Part shown: positions 10,239 to 18,259 of the stretch, one piece after another
Numbering within the stretch: the first letter of the stretch is position 1
How the letters are laid out: every line of letters starts with the position of its first letter
Assembly: GCF_029975155.1 (NCBI RefSeq)
Contig: NZ_JARKPQ010000178.1
Location: forward strand, 1-36,531
Direction: 5' to 3'
Origin: Propionicimonas sp.
GTDB taxonomy: Bacteria; Actinomycetota; Actinomycetes; Propionibacteriales; Propionibacteriaceae
DNA length: 36,531 nt
Program-made: the position numbers and the translations under genes
Notes under the pieces: model-generated
What the model saw: the letters and a program-made list of their open reading frames with translations, nothing else
What the model was told of the DNA's origin: nothing
The model's database searches: none

Positions 10239-10788
10239 CGAACAGGCCTCCCGTGAGCTGGTCGCGCATCATCCGGCGGCCGCGCGAGAGCCGCATCTTC
10301 ACCGTGGGGACGGACACGTCCAGGGCCTCGGCGATCCGGGTGATCGCGAGGTCTTCGAAGTAGAAGAGGTGGATGACGCTGCGATAGGGAATCGGCAGCG
10401 TCCGCAACGCCGCGAAGACCAGGTTCTGCTGGAGGGTGGTGAACTCGAACTGCGCGGGGGTCGCCTCGTCCGCGCCAGAGGCGAGAGGGACGACCCGCGT
10501 CCGCCACGAACTGCCGGAGATCTGCCGGGCGCAGTTCAGGGTGGTGGTGATCAGCCAGGCCTTCCGGTGCTCCTCACTGCGGAATTCGGGGCGCCTGCGG
10601 TGGTACGCGAGGAAGACCTCCTGGAAGGCGTCGTCGGCGTCGCCCCGGCAGCCGGTGTGGCTGAGGGCGATGCCGTAGACCATCCGCTGGTAGCGCAGCA
10701 CGACGTCGTGGGTGTCCAGCGACTCGGCCGGCGGCTCCGCGCCCATCGCAGGGACGCCATCGTCGGTACGTTCCGCACTGAACTCCAC
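10231..10788 (-). CDS. ECF-type RNA polymerase sigma factor (sigma-70 family)
   Basis: Alternative sigma factor that directs RNA polymerase to a stress or envelope regulon. Seen: 185 residues; region 2 at about 28-95 (YQRMVYGIALSHTGCRGDADDAFQEVFLAYHR type, with DADDAFQEVF as the polymerase-binding helix) and region 4 at about 118-175 ending in the helix-turn-helix ITRIAEALDVSVPTVKMRLSRGR. No region 1.1 or 3. The GTG at 10788 has GGAGG 5 nt before it. It overlaps the beta-propeller gene by 8 nt. It stands 132 bp after ffh on the same strand; whether it has its own promoter there is not clear from sequence. Confidence 0.93.
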   Translation of the reverse strand: MEFSAERTDDGVPAMGAEPPAESLDTHDVVLRYQRMVYGIALSHTGCRGDADDAFQEVFLAYHRRRPEFRSEEHRKAWLITTTLNCARQISGSSWRTRVVPLASGADEATPAQFEFTTLQQNLVFAALRTLPIPYRSVIHLFYFEDLAITRIAEALDVSVPTVKMRLSRGRRMMRDQLTGGLFDE

Positions 10789-10920
10789 AACGGCCTCCGT
10801 GGGCTGCCCGTCCCGGTCACCCAGCGGCGACCTCGGCGAGGATGGGCAGCGTCATCCATAACTGGTCCCGGACCCTCGCGAGGTCACACGATCCGCGCGA
10901 GAGCGGACGACGACGCTCGT

Positions 10921-12477
10921 CTAGCGGGGCCCGGTGTTCTTCGGATTGAACAGCTGCTGCAGCTCGGGAGGCAGCTGGAACTCACCCACGGCCTTCGCCA
11001 GGTCCGCCTCGGTGGGCACCCCCTGGCCGAACGCCGCGGACGCGGCCGGCGGCTGGGCGGCAGCCGGCGCGCCCGAGCGCTTGGCCGGATTGCCGGAGAC
11101 CTTGTGATTGCCCTTCTTCTTCTTGGCCTGCTGCTTGGCGGCCGGACGCCGGGCGCCGGGCATCCCCGGCATGCCACCGGCGAGCGACTGCATCATCTTG
11201 CGGGCATCGAAGAACCGGTTGACCAGCGAGTTCACGTCCGAGACCTTGGTCCCGGAGCCGGCGGCGATCCGGGCGCGGCGGGAGCCGTCCAGGATCTTCG
11301 GGTTGGTGCGCTCGGCCGGGGTCATCGAGTAGATGATCGCCTCGATGCGGTCGATCTCCCTCTCGTCGATGTTGTTGATCTGGTCCTTCATCTGGCCCAT
11401 CCCGGGCATCATGCCCAGGATCTTCGACAGCGGGCCCATCCGCCGGACGGCCTGCATCTGCTGCAGGAAGTCGTCCAGGCCGAACTCGTCCTTGCCGGAC
11501 ATCAGCTTCTGCGCGGCCTTGGCGGACTGCTCGGCGTCGAAGGTCTTCTCGGCCTGCTCGATCAGGGTGAGGACGTCGCCCATGCCGAGAATGCGGCTGG
11601 CCATCCGGTCGGGGTGGAAGGCGTCGAAGTCGGCCAACCCCTCGCCGTTGGACGCGAACATGATCGGCTTGCCGGTGACCCGCGCGATCGACAGCGCCGC
11701 GCCGCCGCGGGCGTCGCCGTCCAGCTTGGACAGCACCACGCCGTCGAAGCCCACGCCGTCGGCGAAAGCCTGCGCGGTGTTCACGGCGTCCTGGCCGATC
11801 ATCGCGTCGACGACGAACAGGATCTCGGTCGGGTTCACCGCGTCCCGGATGTCGGCGGCCTGCTGCATCAGCTCCGCGTCCACGCCCAGCCGGCCGGCGG
11901 TGTCGACGATCACCACGTCGTAGAGCTTGCTCATCGCCTGCAGGATCGAGTCGCGGGCGACCTGCACCGGGTCGCCGACGCCGTTGCCCGGCTCGGGGGC
12001 GAAGACGTGGACGCCGGCCCGGTCGCCGACGACCTGCAGCTGGTTGACCGCGTTGGGACGCTGCAGGTCAGCGGCCACCAGCAGCGGCGAGTGGCCCTGC
12101 TCCTTCAGCCACTTGCCGAGCTTGCCGGCCAGCGTCGTCTTGCCGGAACCCTGGAGGCCGGCGAGCATGATCACCGTCGGCGGACGCTTGGCGAACCGCA
12201 GCTGCCGCGTCTGCCCGCCGAGGATGTCGACCAGCTCGTCGTTGACGATCTTGACGATCTGCTGGGCGGGGTTCAGCGCGGCATGGATCTCTGCGCCCCG
12301 GGCCCGCTCCCGGAGGTTGGCGACGAACTCCTTGACGACGGTCAGGTTCACGTCGGCCTCGAGCAGCGCCAGCCGGATCTCCCTGGCCGTGGCGTCGATG
12401 TCGGCGTCGGTCAGCCGCGTCTTCCCACGAAGGTTGCGGAACGCCGCGGACAGGCGGTCGGACAGGGTGTCGAACAA
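10921..12477 (-). CDS. ffh: Signal recognition particle protein Ffh (SRP54)
   Basis: GTPase that binds signal sequences of nascent membrane and secreted proteins together with 4.5S/SRP RNA and hands the ribosome to FtsY. Seen: N domain (1-90), G domain with P-loop GLQGSGKTT (about 107-115), DLQRPNA, DTAGRL and SKLDGDARGG, then a methionine-rich M domain (about 330-440, MGPLSKILGMMPGMGQM). The tail is rich in Lys, Ala and Pro. The start is TTG at 12477, with GAGG about 8 nt before it; MFDTLSDRLS is the usual family beginning. FtsY is coded upstream. The 5' region holds three palindromes at 45-bp period. Confidence 0.97.
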   Translation of the reverse strand: MFDTLSDRLSAAFRNLRGKTRLTDADIDATAREIRLALLEADVNLTVVKEFVANLRERARGAEIHAALNPAQQIVKIVNDELVDILGGQTRQLRFAKRPPTVIMLAGLQGSGKTTLAGKLGKWLKEQGHSPLLVAADLQRPNAVNQLQVVGDRAGVHVFAPEPGNGVGDPVQVARDSILQAMSKLYDVVIVDTAGRLGVDAELMQQAADIRDAVNPTEILFVVDAMIGQDAVNTAQAFADGVGFDGVVLSKLDGDARGGAALSIARVTGKPIMFASNGEGLADFDAFHPDRMASRILGMGDVLTLIEQAEKTFDAEQSAKAAQKLMSGKDEFGLDDFLQQMQAVRRMGPLSKILGMMPGMGQMKDQINNIDEREIDRIEAIIYSMTPAERTNPKILDGSRRARIAAGSGTKVSDVNSLVNRFFDARKMMQSLAGGMPGMPGARRPAAKQQAKKKKGNHKVSGNPAKRSGAPAAAQPPAASAAFGQGVPTEADLAKAVGEFQLPPELQQLFNPKNTGPR

Positions 12478-12546
12478 GGGGCTACCTCACGCTCGGGAAC
12501 TCGGCACATCCTACCGGGCGCTCGCACTACTCCCCGGCCCCCCCTG

Positions 12547-12654
12547 CTCCACCACGTTGTGGAGGAAAACCGGCGACTATACCGGGAACCCCTTCACAAC
12601 GTTGTGGAGGGAAATCGGCGACTGCGCCGGGAAATCCTTCACCACGTGGTGAGG
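12547..12654. repeat. Three palindromes at exact 45-bp period between the GNAT gene and ffh
   Basis: Palindromes centred at 12555/6, 12600/1 and 12645/6, each of the form CAC(C/A)ACGT(T/G)GTG, lie exactly 45 bp apart. The second is CACAACGTTGTG and the third CACCACGTGGTG. The intervening sequence is also conserved (CGGCGACT...CCGGGAA...CCTTCA), so this is a 45-bp direct repeat of two full units plus a partial third, each with a second small stem such as CGGCG-ACTG-CGCCG. It begins 70 bp before ffh and ends 8 bp beyond the GNAT stop. It could be a terminator/attenuator array, a protein-binding array or a spread repeat. Confidence 0.75.
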
Positions 12655-12661
12655 GGCGGGG

Positions 12662-13150
12662 TCAGAGGAACAGCTGGACGAGCACCAGGTCGAGCCAGCG
12701 GTCGAACTTGCGGCCGACCTCGGGCAGGCGGCCGACCTCGACGAAGCCGAGTGAGCGGTGCAGCTTCATCGAGACCTCGTTGTCGGCGCTCAGGCCGCCG
12801 ATCAGGGCGTGGACGCCGTCGGCGCGCGCGGCCTCGATGATCGCCACCAACAGGGCTCGCCCGACGCCGCGACCCTGTGCGTCCGGACGCACGTAGACAC
12901 TGTGCTCCATGGTGCGGGCGTAGCCGGCCTTCGGCCGGAACGGACCGTAGGCGGCGTAGCCCAGGACCCGGCCGGCGTCGTCCGCGACCATCACGGGGTG
13001 GCCGTGCTCGGCCTTCGTCGCGTACCACTCGGCGTGCTCGACCGGGGTCCACGGCAGCAGGTCCCAGCTGGCCGTGGTGTGCACGACCGCCTCGTTGTAG
13101 ATCTCCAGCAGGGCGGGCAGGTCGTCGGGGCGGGCCGAGCGGATCCGCAT
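12662..13150 (-). CDS. GNAT N-acetyltransferase, phosphinothricin acetyltransferase-like
   Basis: Transfers an acetyl group from acetyl-CoA to an amine; the true substrate is unknown. Seen: 162 residues matching the PAT/YwnH-type layout, starting MRIRSARPDDLPALLEIYN, an ASWDLLPW segment, the acetyl-CoA loop RPDAQGRGVGRALL (about 101-114) and GGLSADNEVSMKLHRSLGF near the C-terminus. The frame is open far upstream into ftsY, but the ATG at 13150 matches the family N-terminus and overlaps the ftsY stop by 1 nt (TGATG), so it is translated with ftsY. Its place between the two SRP GTPase genes is unusual. Confidence 0.9.
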   Translation of the reverse strand: MRIRSARPDDLPALLEIYNEAVVHTTASWDLLPWTPVEHAEWYATKAEHGHPVMVADDAGRVLGYAAYGPFRPKAGYARTMEHSVYVRPDAQGRGVGRALLVAIIEAARADGVHALIGGLSADNEVSMKLHRSLGFVEVGRLPEVGRKFDRWLDLVLVQLFL

Positions 13151-14319
13151 CAGGCCTCCTGCAGCAGGGCGTCGACGAAGCCCTCCGCCTCGAACGGCGC
13201 GAGGTCGTCCGGACCCTCGCCGAGCCCGATCAGCTTCACCGGCACCCCGAGCTCCCGCTGCACGGGCACCACGATGCCGCCCTTGGCCGAGCCGTCCAGC
13301 TTGGTCAGCACGATGCCGGTGACGTCCACGACCTCGGCGAACACGCGCGCCTGGGCGAGCCCGTTCTGACCCGTGGTGGCGTCGATCACCAGCAGCACCT
13401 CCGTCACCGGCGCCTGCCGCTCGATCACCCGCTTGATCTTGCCCAGCTCGTCCATCAGGCCGGTCTTGGTGTGCAGTCGGCCTGCGGTGTCGACCACGAC
13501 GACGTCGACATCCTCCGCGATCCCCTGCTGCACGGCGTCGAACGCGACGGACGCGGGATCGCCGGCCTCCGGACCGCGCACCACCGGGACGCCGACGCGC
13601 GAGCCCCAGGTCTGCAGCTGGTCCGCGGCGGCCGCCCGGAAGGTGTCGGCCGCGGCCAGCAGCACGGAGTTGCCCTCGGCCACCAGCACCCGGGCCAGCT
13701 TGCCGATCGTCGTGGTCTTGCCGGTCCCGTTCACCCCGACCACCAGCACCACGCCGGGCTTGCCGTCGGCTCCGGTCACCCGGAGCGACCGGTCGGCGTC
13801 CGTGCCGACCAGCTTCAGCACCTCGGCCCGCAACACCTGCCGCGCCCGCGCCGGGTCGGCCACGCCGTCGATCGCCAGCTCCCTGCGCAGGCCCGTGATC
13901 AGCTCGTCGGTGGGGCCCACGCCCAGGTCGGACGTGATCAGTGCGGCCTCCAGGTCGTCCCACGCCGCCGCGTCGAGCCGGTCGGCGGAGAGCAGGCCCA
14001 GCAGGCCGCGGGCGAACGGGTTGGTGCTCGCGCTCAGCCGGCGCCGCAGGCGGGCCAGCCGGGACGTGGGTGGTTCGGGGGTCTCGAGGGCTTCGTCAGG
14101 CTCAGCCAGCGTTGAGGAGGGCTCGGCCAGCGTTGCGGTCTCGCCAGGCCCGACCAGCGGTTCTGCCTCGGCCAGCGGTCCGGCGCCGCCGGGCTCGGCC
14201 GGCAACTCCGGTCTCTCCGGCGCGGGGGGGACGGCCCTGCGGCGTCCGAGGACGATGGTGACGGCGGCCACGACGAGCACGACCGCGACCGCGGCCATCA
14301 GGTACCAGAAGATCTCCAC
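13150..14319 (-). CDS. ftsY: Signal recognition particle receptor FtsY
   Basis: Membrane-associated GTPase that receives SRP-ribosome complexes and delivers them to SecYEG. Seen: an N-terminal membrane helix (about 4-24), an acidic Pro/Ala/Glu linker (about 30-85) with repeated LAEP units, the N domain (about 88-180), and the G domain with GVNGTGKTT (195-203), ADTFRAAA, DTAGRL and TKLDGSAKGG. 389 residues, normal for actinobacterial FtsY with a membrane anchor. Coupled to the downstream GNAT gene. The linker DNA (14099-14180) has four related 16-bp copies whose spacing keeps the frame. Confidence 0.97.
   Translation of the reverse strand: MEIFWYLMAAVAVVLVVAAVTIVLGRRRAVPPAPERPELPAEPGGAGPLAEAEPLVGPGETATLAEPSSTLAEPDEALETPEPPTSRLARLRRRLSASTNPFARGLLGLLSADRLDAAAWDDLEAALITSDLGVGPTDELITGLRRELAIDGVADPARARQVLRAEVLKLVGTDADRSLRVTGADGKPGVVLVVGVNGTGKTTTIGKLARVLVAEGNSVLLAAADTFRAAAADQLQTWGSRVGVPVVRGPEAGDPASVAFDAVQQGIAEDVDVVVVDTAGRLHTKTGLMDELGKIKRVIERQAPVTEVLLVIDATTGQNGLAQARVFAEVVDVTGIVLTKLDGSAKGGIVVPVQRELGVPVKLIGLGEGPDDLAPFEAEGFVDALLQEA
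14099..14180. repeat. In-frame degenerate repeat in the ftsY linker
   Basis: Four copies of about 16 bp of type GGCTCGGCCAGCGTTG begin at 14099, 14120, 14147 and 14165. Offsets of 21, 27 and 18 are all multiples of three. On the coding strand they give (T/P)LAEP-like peptides in the acidic linker. Confidence 0.6.
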
Positions 14320-14361
14320 CGGCTCATGGTAGGCAACCGGCCGGGCCGGTACGCACCAGCG

Positions 14362-14613
14362 TCAGCGCTTGGGCGGCTCGCTGGCCGATGCCGCGCTCCG
14401 GGCGGAGGATGCACTCTTCGGGATCTCGTCGAAGAAATCGACCAGGCCCTGGGGCGGATCGGCTTCCCCGTTCAAGTGGCGGGCGGTGTTGGCGAGCACG
14501 TTGGCGACGTCCGGGGCCTTGTCCGCGAGGCTGCCCTGCATGCCCACGGCCACCACCGCGATGATGCACAGGGCGATCGCAACGATCGCCACGGTGATGA
14601 TCCAGTAGCTCAC
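14362..14613 (-). CDS. Small single-pass membrane protein of unknown function
   Basis: Not recognised. Seen: 83 residues with one N-terminal hydrophobic helix (about 3-25, YWIITVAIVAIALCIIAVVAVG), then a polar region and a Ser/Ala-rich basic tail ending SEPPKR. The GTG at 14613 has GGAAGGGG about 8 nt before it. It lies between smc (stop at 14696) and ftsY (start at 14319) on the same strand, in an otherwise universal housekeeping cluster. Amphipathic stretches after the helix (VANVLANTARHL) could mediate contacts. Good Shine-Dalgarno, coding-like composition and position support a real gene. Confidence 0.7.
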   Translation of the reverse strand: MSYWIITVAIVAIALCIIAVVAVGMQGSLADKAPDVANVLANTARHLNGEADPPQGLVDFFDEIPKSASSARSAASASEPPKR

Positions 14614-14695
14614 CGGAGCCGCCCCTTCCGCAGAATTCCCCCGCCGGCCATTATGCCCGAGGGCCCACCGGCGTCCGCGCCCGCTGCGGCGGCTC

Positions 14696-17600
14696 TCAGT
14701 CCTCTCTCAGGCGCTGGCTGATCACTGCGGAGACGCCGTCGGCACGCATGGTCACGCCGTACAGAGCGTCGGCGATCTCCATCGTCCGCTTCTGGTGGGT
14801 GATCACCAGAAGCTGGCTGTTCGCGCGCAATTCTTCGTAAATCTCCAGCAGACGCCCAAGATTCGTGTCGTCCAGCGCGGCCTCGACCTCGTCCAGGATG
14901 TAGAAGGGGCTGGGTCGCGCCGTGAACAGCGCGACGAGGAAGGCGACGGCGACCAGCGACCGTTCACCGCCGGACAGCAGCGACAGCCGCTTCACCTTCT
15001 TGCCGGCCGGCCGCGCCTCCACCTCGACGCCCGTGGTCAGCCACTCCCCCGGCTCGGTGAGCACCAGACGGCCCTCGCCACCGGGGAACAGGCGGGCGAA
15101 GGACTCCTCGAACGCCCGCTCCACGTCGGCGTAGGCCGCGGCGAACACCTCCTGCACGCGGGTGTCGACGTCGGCGATGATCGCGTTGAGGTCGTCCCTG
15201 GTCTTGCGCAGGTCGGCCAGCTGCTCGGCGAGGAACGTGTGCCGCTCGCTGAGCGCGTCGAACTCCTCCAGCGCCAGCGGGTTCACCTTGCCCAGCACCG
15301 CGAGGTCGCGCTCGGCCGCGCGCAGCCGCTTCTCCTGCTCTGCCCGGACGTACGGGACGGGGTCCGGTCGCGGGTCGTCCTCACCGAGCGGACGGCCGTC
15401 CTCGCCCACCAGCACCGGCACCCGTTGGTCGGGGCCGTACTCGGTGACCAGCGCCTCGGCCTCCAGCCCGAGCTCCGTGAGCGCCTTCTCGGCCAGCGCA
15501 TCGATCTTCATCTGCTGCTGCGCCCGGGCCAGCTCGTCGCGGTGGACGCTGTCCACCAGGCCCTCGAACGCCTTGGCCAGTTCCCGGCCGCGCTGCCGGG
15601 CCGCGGTGAGCTCGGCCTCGGCCTCAGTGCGGCGCTGCTGCGCCTCGGTGCGCTCGATCTCCGCGAGGGCACGGGACGCCGCGACCTGCTCGCCCAGCCA
15701 GCCGGCGGCCACCTGCACGGCGCCGGCCACCTCTGCCTCGCGGCGCAACTGCTCACGCCGGGCCGCGGCCTTCGCCCGCGCGGCGCGCTCGGCCTCCGCG
15801 GCCCGGACCAGGCTCTCCGCCCGCCCGGCGAGCGCCCTCGCCCGTTCCTCCACCGTGCGCAGGGCCAGCCGCGCGTCCATCTCCGCGGAGCGGGCGGCCC
15901 GAGCGAGATCGGCGGAATGGTCGCGCTCGGTCGGGTCGGCCTCGCTGACCTCGGTCTGCGCGGACGCCAGTTCCAGCCGGTCCTCCAACTCGGCGAGGTT
16001 GGCCAGCGCCTGGTCCCTCGCGGTGGCCGCGGCCTCCGCCGCCGCGGCGAGCCGGCCGGCCTCGGCCTGCGCGGCCCTCACGGTCTGGTTGAGCTCGCCG
16101 GCCTCCTCCGCCAGCGCGGCGTGCTCGGCGTCCGACTCGTGCAGCCGGGCCAGCGCGGCGTCGGCCTTCTCCTGCGCGGCCGCCACGACGTGCTCGGCCT
16201 CCGCGATCGCGAACCGCAGCCGCTCGGTCTCCGCCTGCGCGGCACCCAGCCGCGCGTTGGCCTCGTCCAGCGCCGCCTGCACCTCCAGCAGGGACGGCTT
16301 CGCGGACGAGCCACCGGCCGCGAACCAGGAGCTGAGCAGGTCGCCGTCCTTCGTGACGGCGGTGACGTCCGGCAGTTCCGCGACGAGCCGGCGACCGGCG
16401 TCGACGTCCTCCACCACGGCCACCTTGAACAGCAGCCGTTCCAGCGCGGGTCGCAGGTTGGGCGCGCACTCCACCATGGCCACGGCCCAGGTGGCGTGGC
16501 CGGGCAGTGCGGGCCACGATCCGGTGTCCGGGCCGGCGTCGCCGCCCAGCAACAGGCCGGCACGGCCCAGGTCCTCGGCCTTGAGATGGTCGAACGCGGC
16601 GACGGCGGCGTCCAGGCCGGTCACGGCGATCGCGTCGGCGGCGGCACCGAGGGCTGCGGCGATCGCGACCTCCGCTCCGGCCGGCACGCTGACGAGAGCG
16701 GCCACCGAACCCAGCAGGCCGTCCAGCCGGTCGCCGGCCGCGAGCAGCGCCGCCGAACCGTCCCGGCGCTCCAGGCCCAGCGCCAGCGCCTCCGCGCGGG
16801 CCGCGGCGGCCCCCCGCTCCGCGGCGGCGGCCCGTTCGGCGTCCTGGAGTTCGGCCAGGCGGGTCGTCGCCGCCTCCAGTTCGGCCTCCGCGGCCTCGTA
16901 GGCCGCGTCCAGCCCCGACTCGCCCGCGCTCAGCCCGGCCAGCCTGGTCTCCAGGGTGGCGAACTGGCGGCGCGCCGACTCCGCGCGCTCCTCGGCCTCC
17001 GCCCGCGCGGCGGCGAGCCGCTCGATCTCGGAGCCGGCGGCCTCCGCGCGGCTGCGCAGGGTGTTCACCTCTCCGGCGAGCCGGGCCAGGCCCTCGCGCC
17101 GGTCGGCGATCGCCCGCTGTTGCGCGGCGTACTGCTTCTCCGCCTCGGCGTGGGCGGCCTCCGCGGCGGTCCTGGCGGTGGTCGCCGCGGTCAGCGCCTC
17201 GGCCTTCCGGGTCACCTCCGCCTGCAACTCGGCCTCGGCCTTGCGGACCTCCGCGGCCTCGCGCTCGATCGCCTCGGGGTCGCGCCCCGGACGGTCCTCG
17301 GTGCCGACGCTCTCCGCGTTCCGCAACCGCTCGGCAGCGATGGACGCCGTGCTGGCCACCCGCTCGGCGAGGCCGGCCAGCGCGTACCAGGTCTCCTGCG
17401 CGGCGGTGAGCTGCGGCAGGGCATCGCGCGAGGCGGCCTCCGCTGCCTGCTCGGCCCGGCGCGCCTCGGTCAGGTCGGCCTCGAGCCGCAGCCGGCGCTG
17501 CTTGAGCTCTGCCTCCGCCGCCAGGTCGGACTCCAGCGCGCTGCTCGCGGCGACCATGTCGTCGGCCAGCAGCCGGGCCTTCGCGTCCCGCAGGTCGGCC

Positions 17601-18256
17601 TGCACGATGGCGGCCTTGCGCGCGACCTCCGCCTGCCGGCCCAACGGCTTCAACTGGCGCCGGATCTCGCCGAGCAGGTCGCTGAGCCGGTTGAGGTTCG
17701 CCGCGGTCGCCTCCAGCTTGCGCTGCGCCTTCTCCTTGCGCTTGCGGTGCTTGAGGACGCCCGCCGCCTCCTCGATGAAGCCCCTGCGGATCTCCGGGGT
17801 GGCCTGCAGGATCGAGTCCAGCTGTCCCTGGCCGACGATGACGTGCATCTCGCGGCCGATGCCGGAGTCGCTGAGCAGGTCCTGCACGTCCAGCAACCGG
17901 GCGGGAGAGCCGTTGATGGCGTACTCGGAGCCGCCCGCGCGGAACATCGTCCGGCTGATCGTCACCTCGGTGTAGTCGATCGGCAGGGCGCCGTCGGAGT
18001 TGTCGATCGTCAGCACCACCTCCGCGCGGCCGAGCGGCGCGCGGCCGGACGTGCCGGCGAAGATGACGTCCTCCATCTTGCCGCCGCGCAGGGTCTTGGC
18101 ACCCTGTTCGCCCATCACCCAGGCGAGCGCGTCCACGACGTTCGACTTGCCCGACCCGTTGGGGCCGACCACGCAGGTGATCCCGGGCTCGAAGACCAGG
18201 CTGGTGGTGGAGGCGAACGACTTGAAGCCGCGCAGCGTGAGGCTCTTCAGGTACAT
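14696..18256 (-). CDS. smc: Chromosome segregation protein SMC
   Basis: ATPase of the condensin complex with ScpA/ScpB that compacts and separates replicated chromosomes. Seen: 1186 residues, the usual size. N-terminal Walker A GPNGSGKSN (31-39) and the QGQLD Q-loop; long coiled coils rich in Ala, Glu and Arg (about 170-500 and 670-1020); a hinge around 505-660 (ALVSVPAGAEVAIAAALG...GRAGLLLGG); C-terminal signature LSLLSGGERSLVAVAF followed by Walker B FYILDEVEAALD. The ATG at 18256 follows the gtrA-like stop by 3 nt. Confidence 0.97.
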   Translation of the reverse strand: MYLKSLTLRGFKSFASTTSLVFEPGITCVVGPNGSGKSNVVDALAWVMGEQGAKTLRGGKMEDVIFAGTSGRAPLGRAEVVLTIDNSDGALPIDYTEVTISRTMFRAGGSEYAINGSPARLLDVQDLLSDSGIGREMHVIVGQGQLDSILQATPEIRRGFIEEAAGVLKHRKRKEKAQRKLEATAANLNRLSDLLGEIRRQLKPLGRQAEVARKAAIVQADLRDAKARLLADDMVAASSALESDLAAEAELKQRRLRLEADLTEARRAEQAAEAASRDALPQLTAAQETWYALAGLAERVASTASIAAERLRNAESVGTEDRPGRDPEAIEREAAEVRKAEAELQAEVTRKAEALTAATTARTAAEAAHAEAEKQYAAQQRAIADRREGLARLAGEVNTLRSRAEAAGSEIERLAAARAEAEERAESARRQFATLETRLAGLSAGESGLDAAYEAAEAELEAATTRLAELQDAERAAAAERGAAAARAEALALGLERRDGSAALLAAGDRLDGLLGSVAALVSVPAGAEVAIAAALGAAADAIAVTGLDAAVAAFDHLKAEDLGRAGLLLGGDAGPDTGSWPALPGHATWAVAMVECAPNLRPALERLLFKVAVVEDVDAGRRLVAELPDVTAVTKDGDLLSSWFAAGGSSAKPSLLEVQAALDEANARLGAAQAETERLRFAIAEAEHVVAAAQEKADAALARLHESDAEHAALAEEAGELNQTVRAAQAEAGRLAAAAEAAATARDQALANLAELEDRLELASAQTEVSEADPTERDHSADLARAARSAEMDARLALRTVEERARALAGRAESLVRAAEAERAARAKAAARREQLRREAEVAGAVQVAAGWLGEQVAASRALAEIERTEAQQRRTEAEAELTAARQRGRELAKAFEGLVDSVHRDELARAQQQMKIDALAEKALTELGLEAEALVTEYGPDQRVPVLVGEDGRPLGEDDPRPDPVPYVRAEQEKRLRAAERDLAVLGKVNPLALEEFDALSERHTFLAEQLADLRKTRDDLNAIIADVDTRVQEVFAAAYADVERAFEESFARLFPGGEGRLVLTEPGEWLTTGVEVEARPAGKKVKRLSLLSGGERSLVAVAFLVALFTARPSPFYILDEVEAALDDTNLGRLLEIYEELRANSQLLVITHQKRTMEIADALYGVTMRADGVSAVISQRLRED

Positions 18257-18259
18257 GGC

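Noticed and set aside
8184..10256. Long plus-strand frame opposite the beta-propeller gene
   Set aside because: The product is rich in His, Arg, Gln and Val and shows no fold; the minus-strand gene has clear family motifs and a membrane helix.
12481..12546. SRP RNA gene next to ffh
   Set aside because: No GGAAG/GNRA-type SRP helix 8 could be recognised, and the gap is too short.
12662..13963. Apparent 433-residue fusion ending in a GNAT domain
   Set aside because: The upstream part is an out-of-frame reading of ftsY; the GNAT domain begins exactly at ATG 13150.
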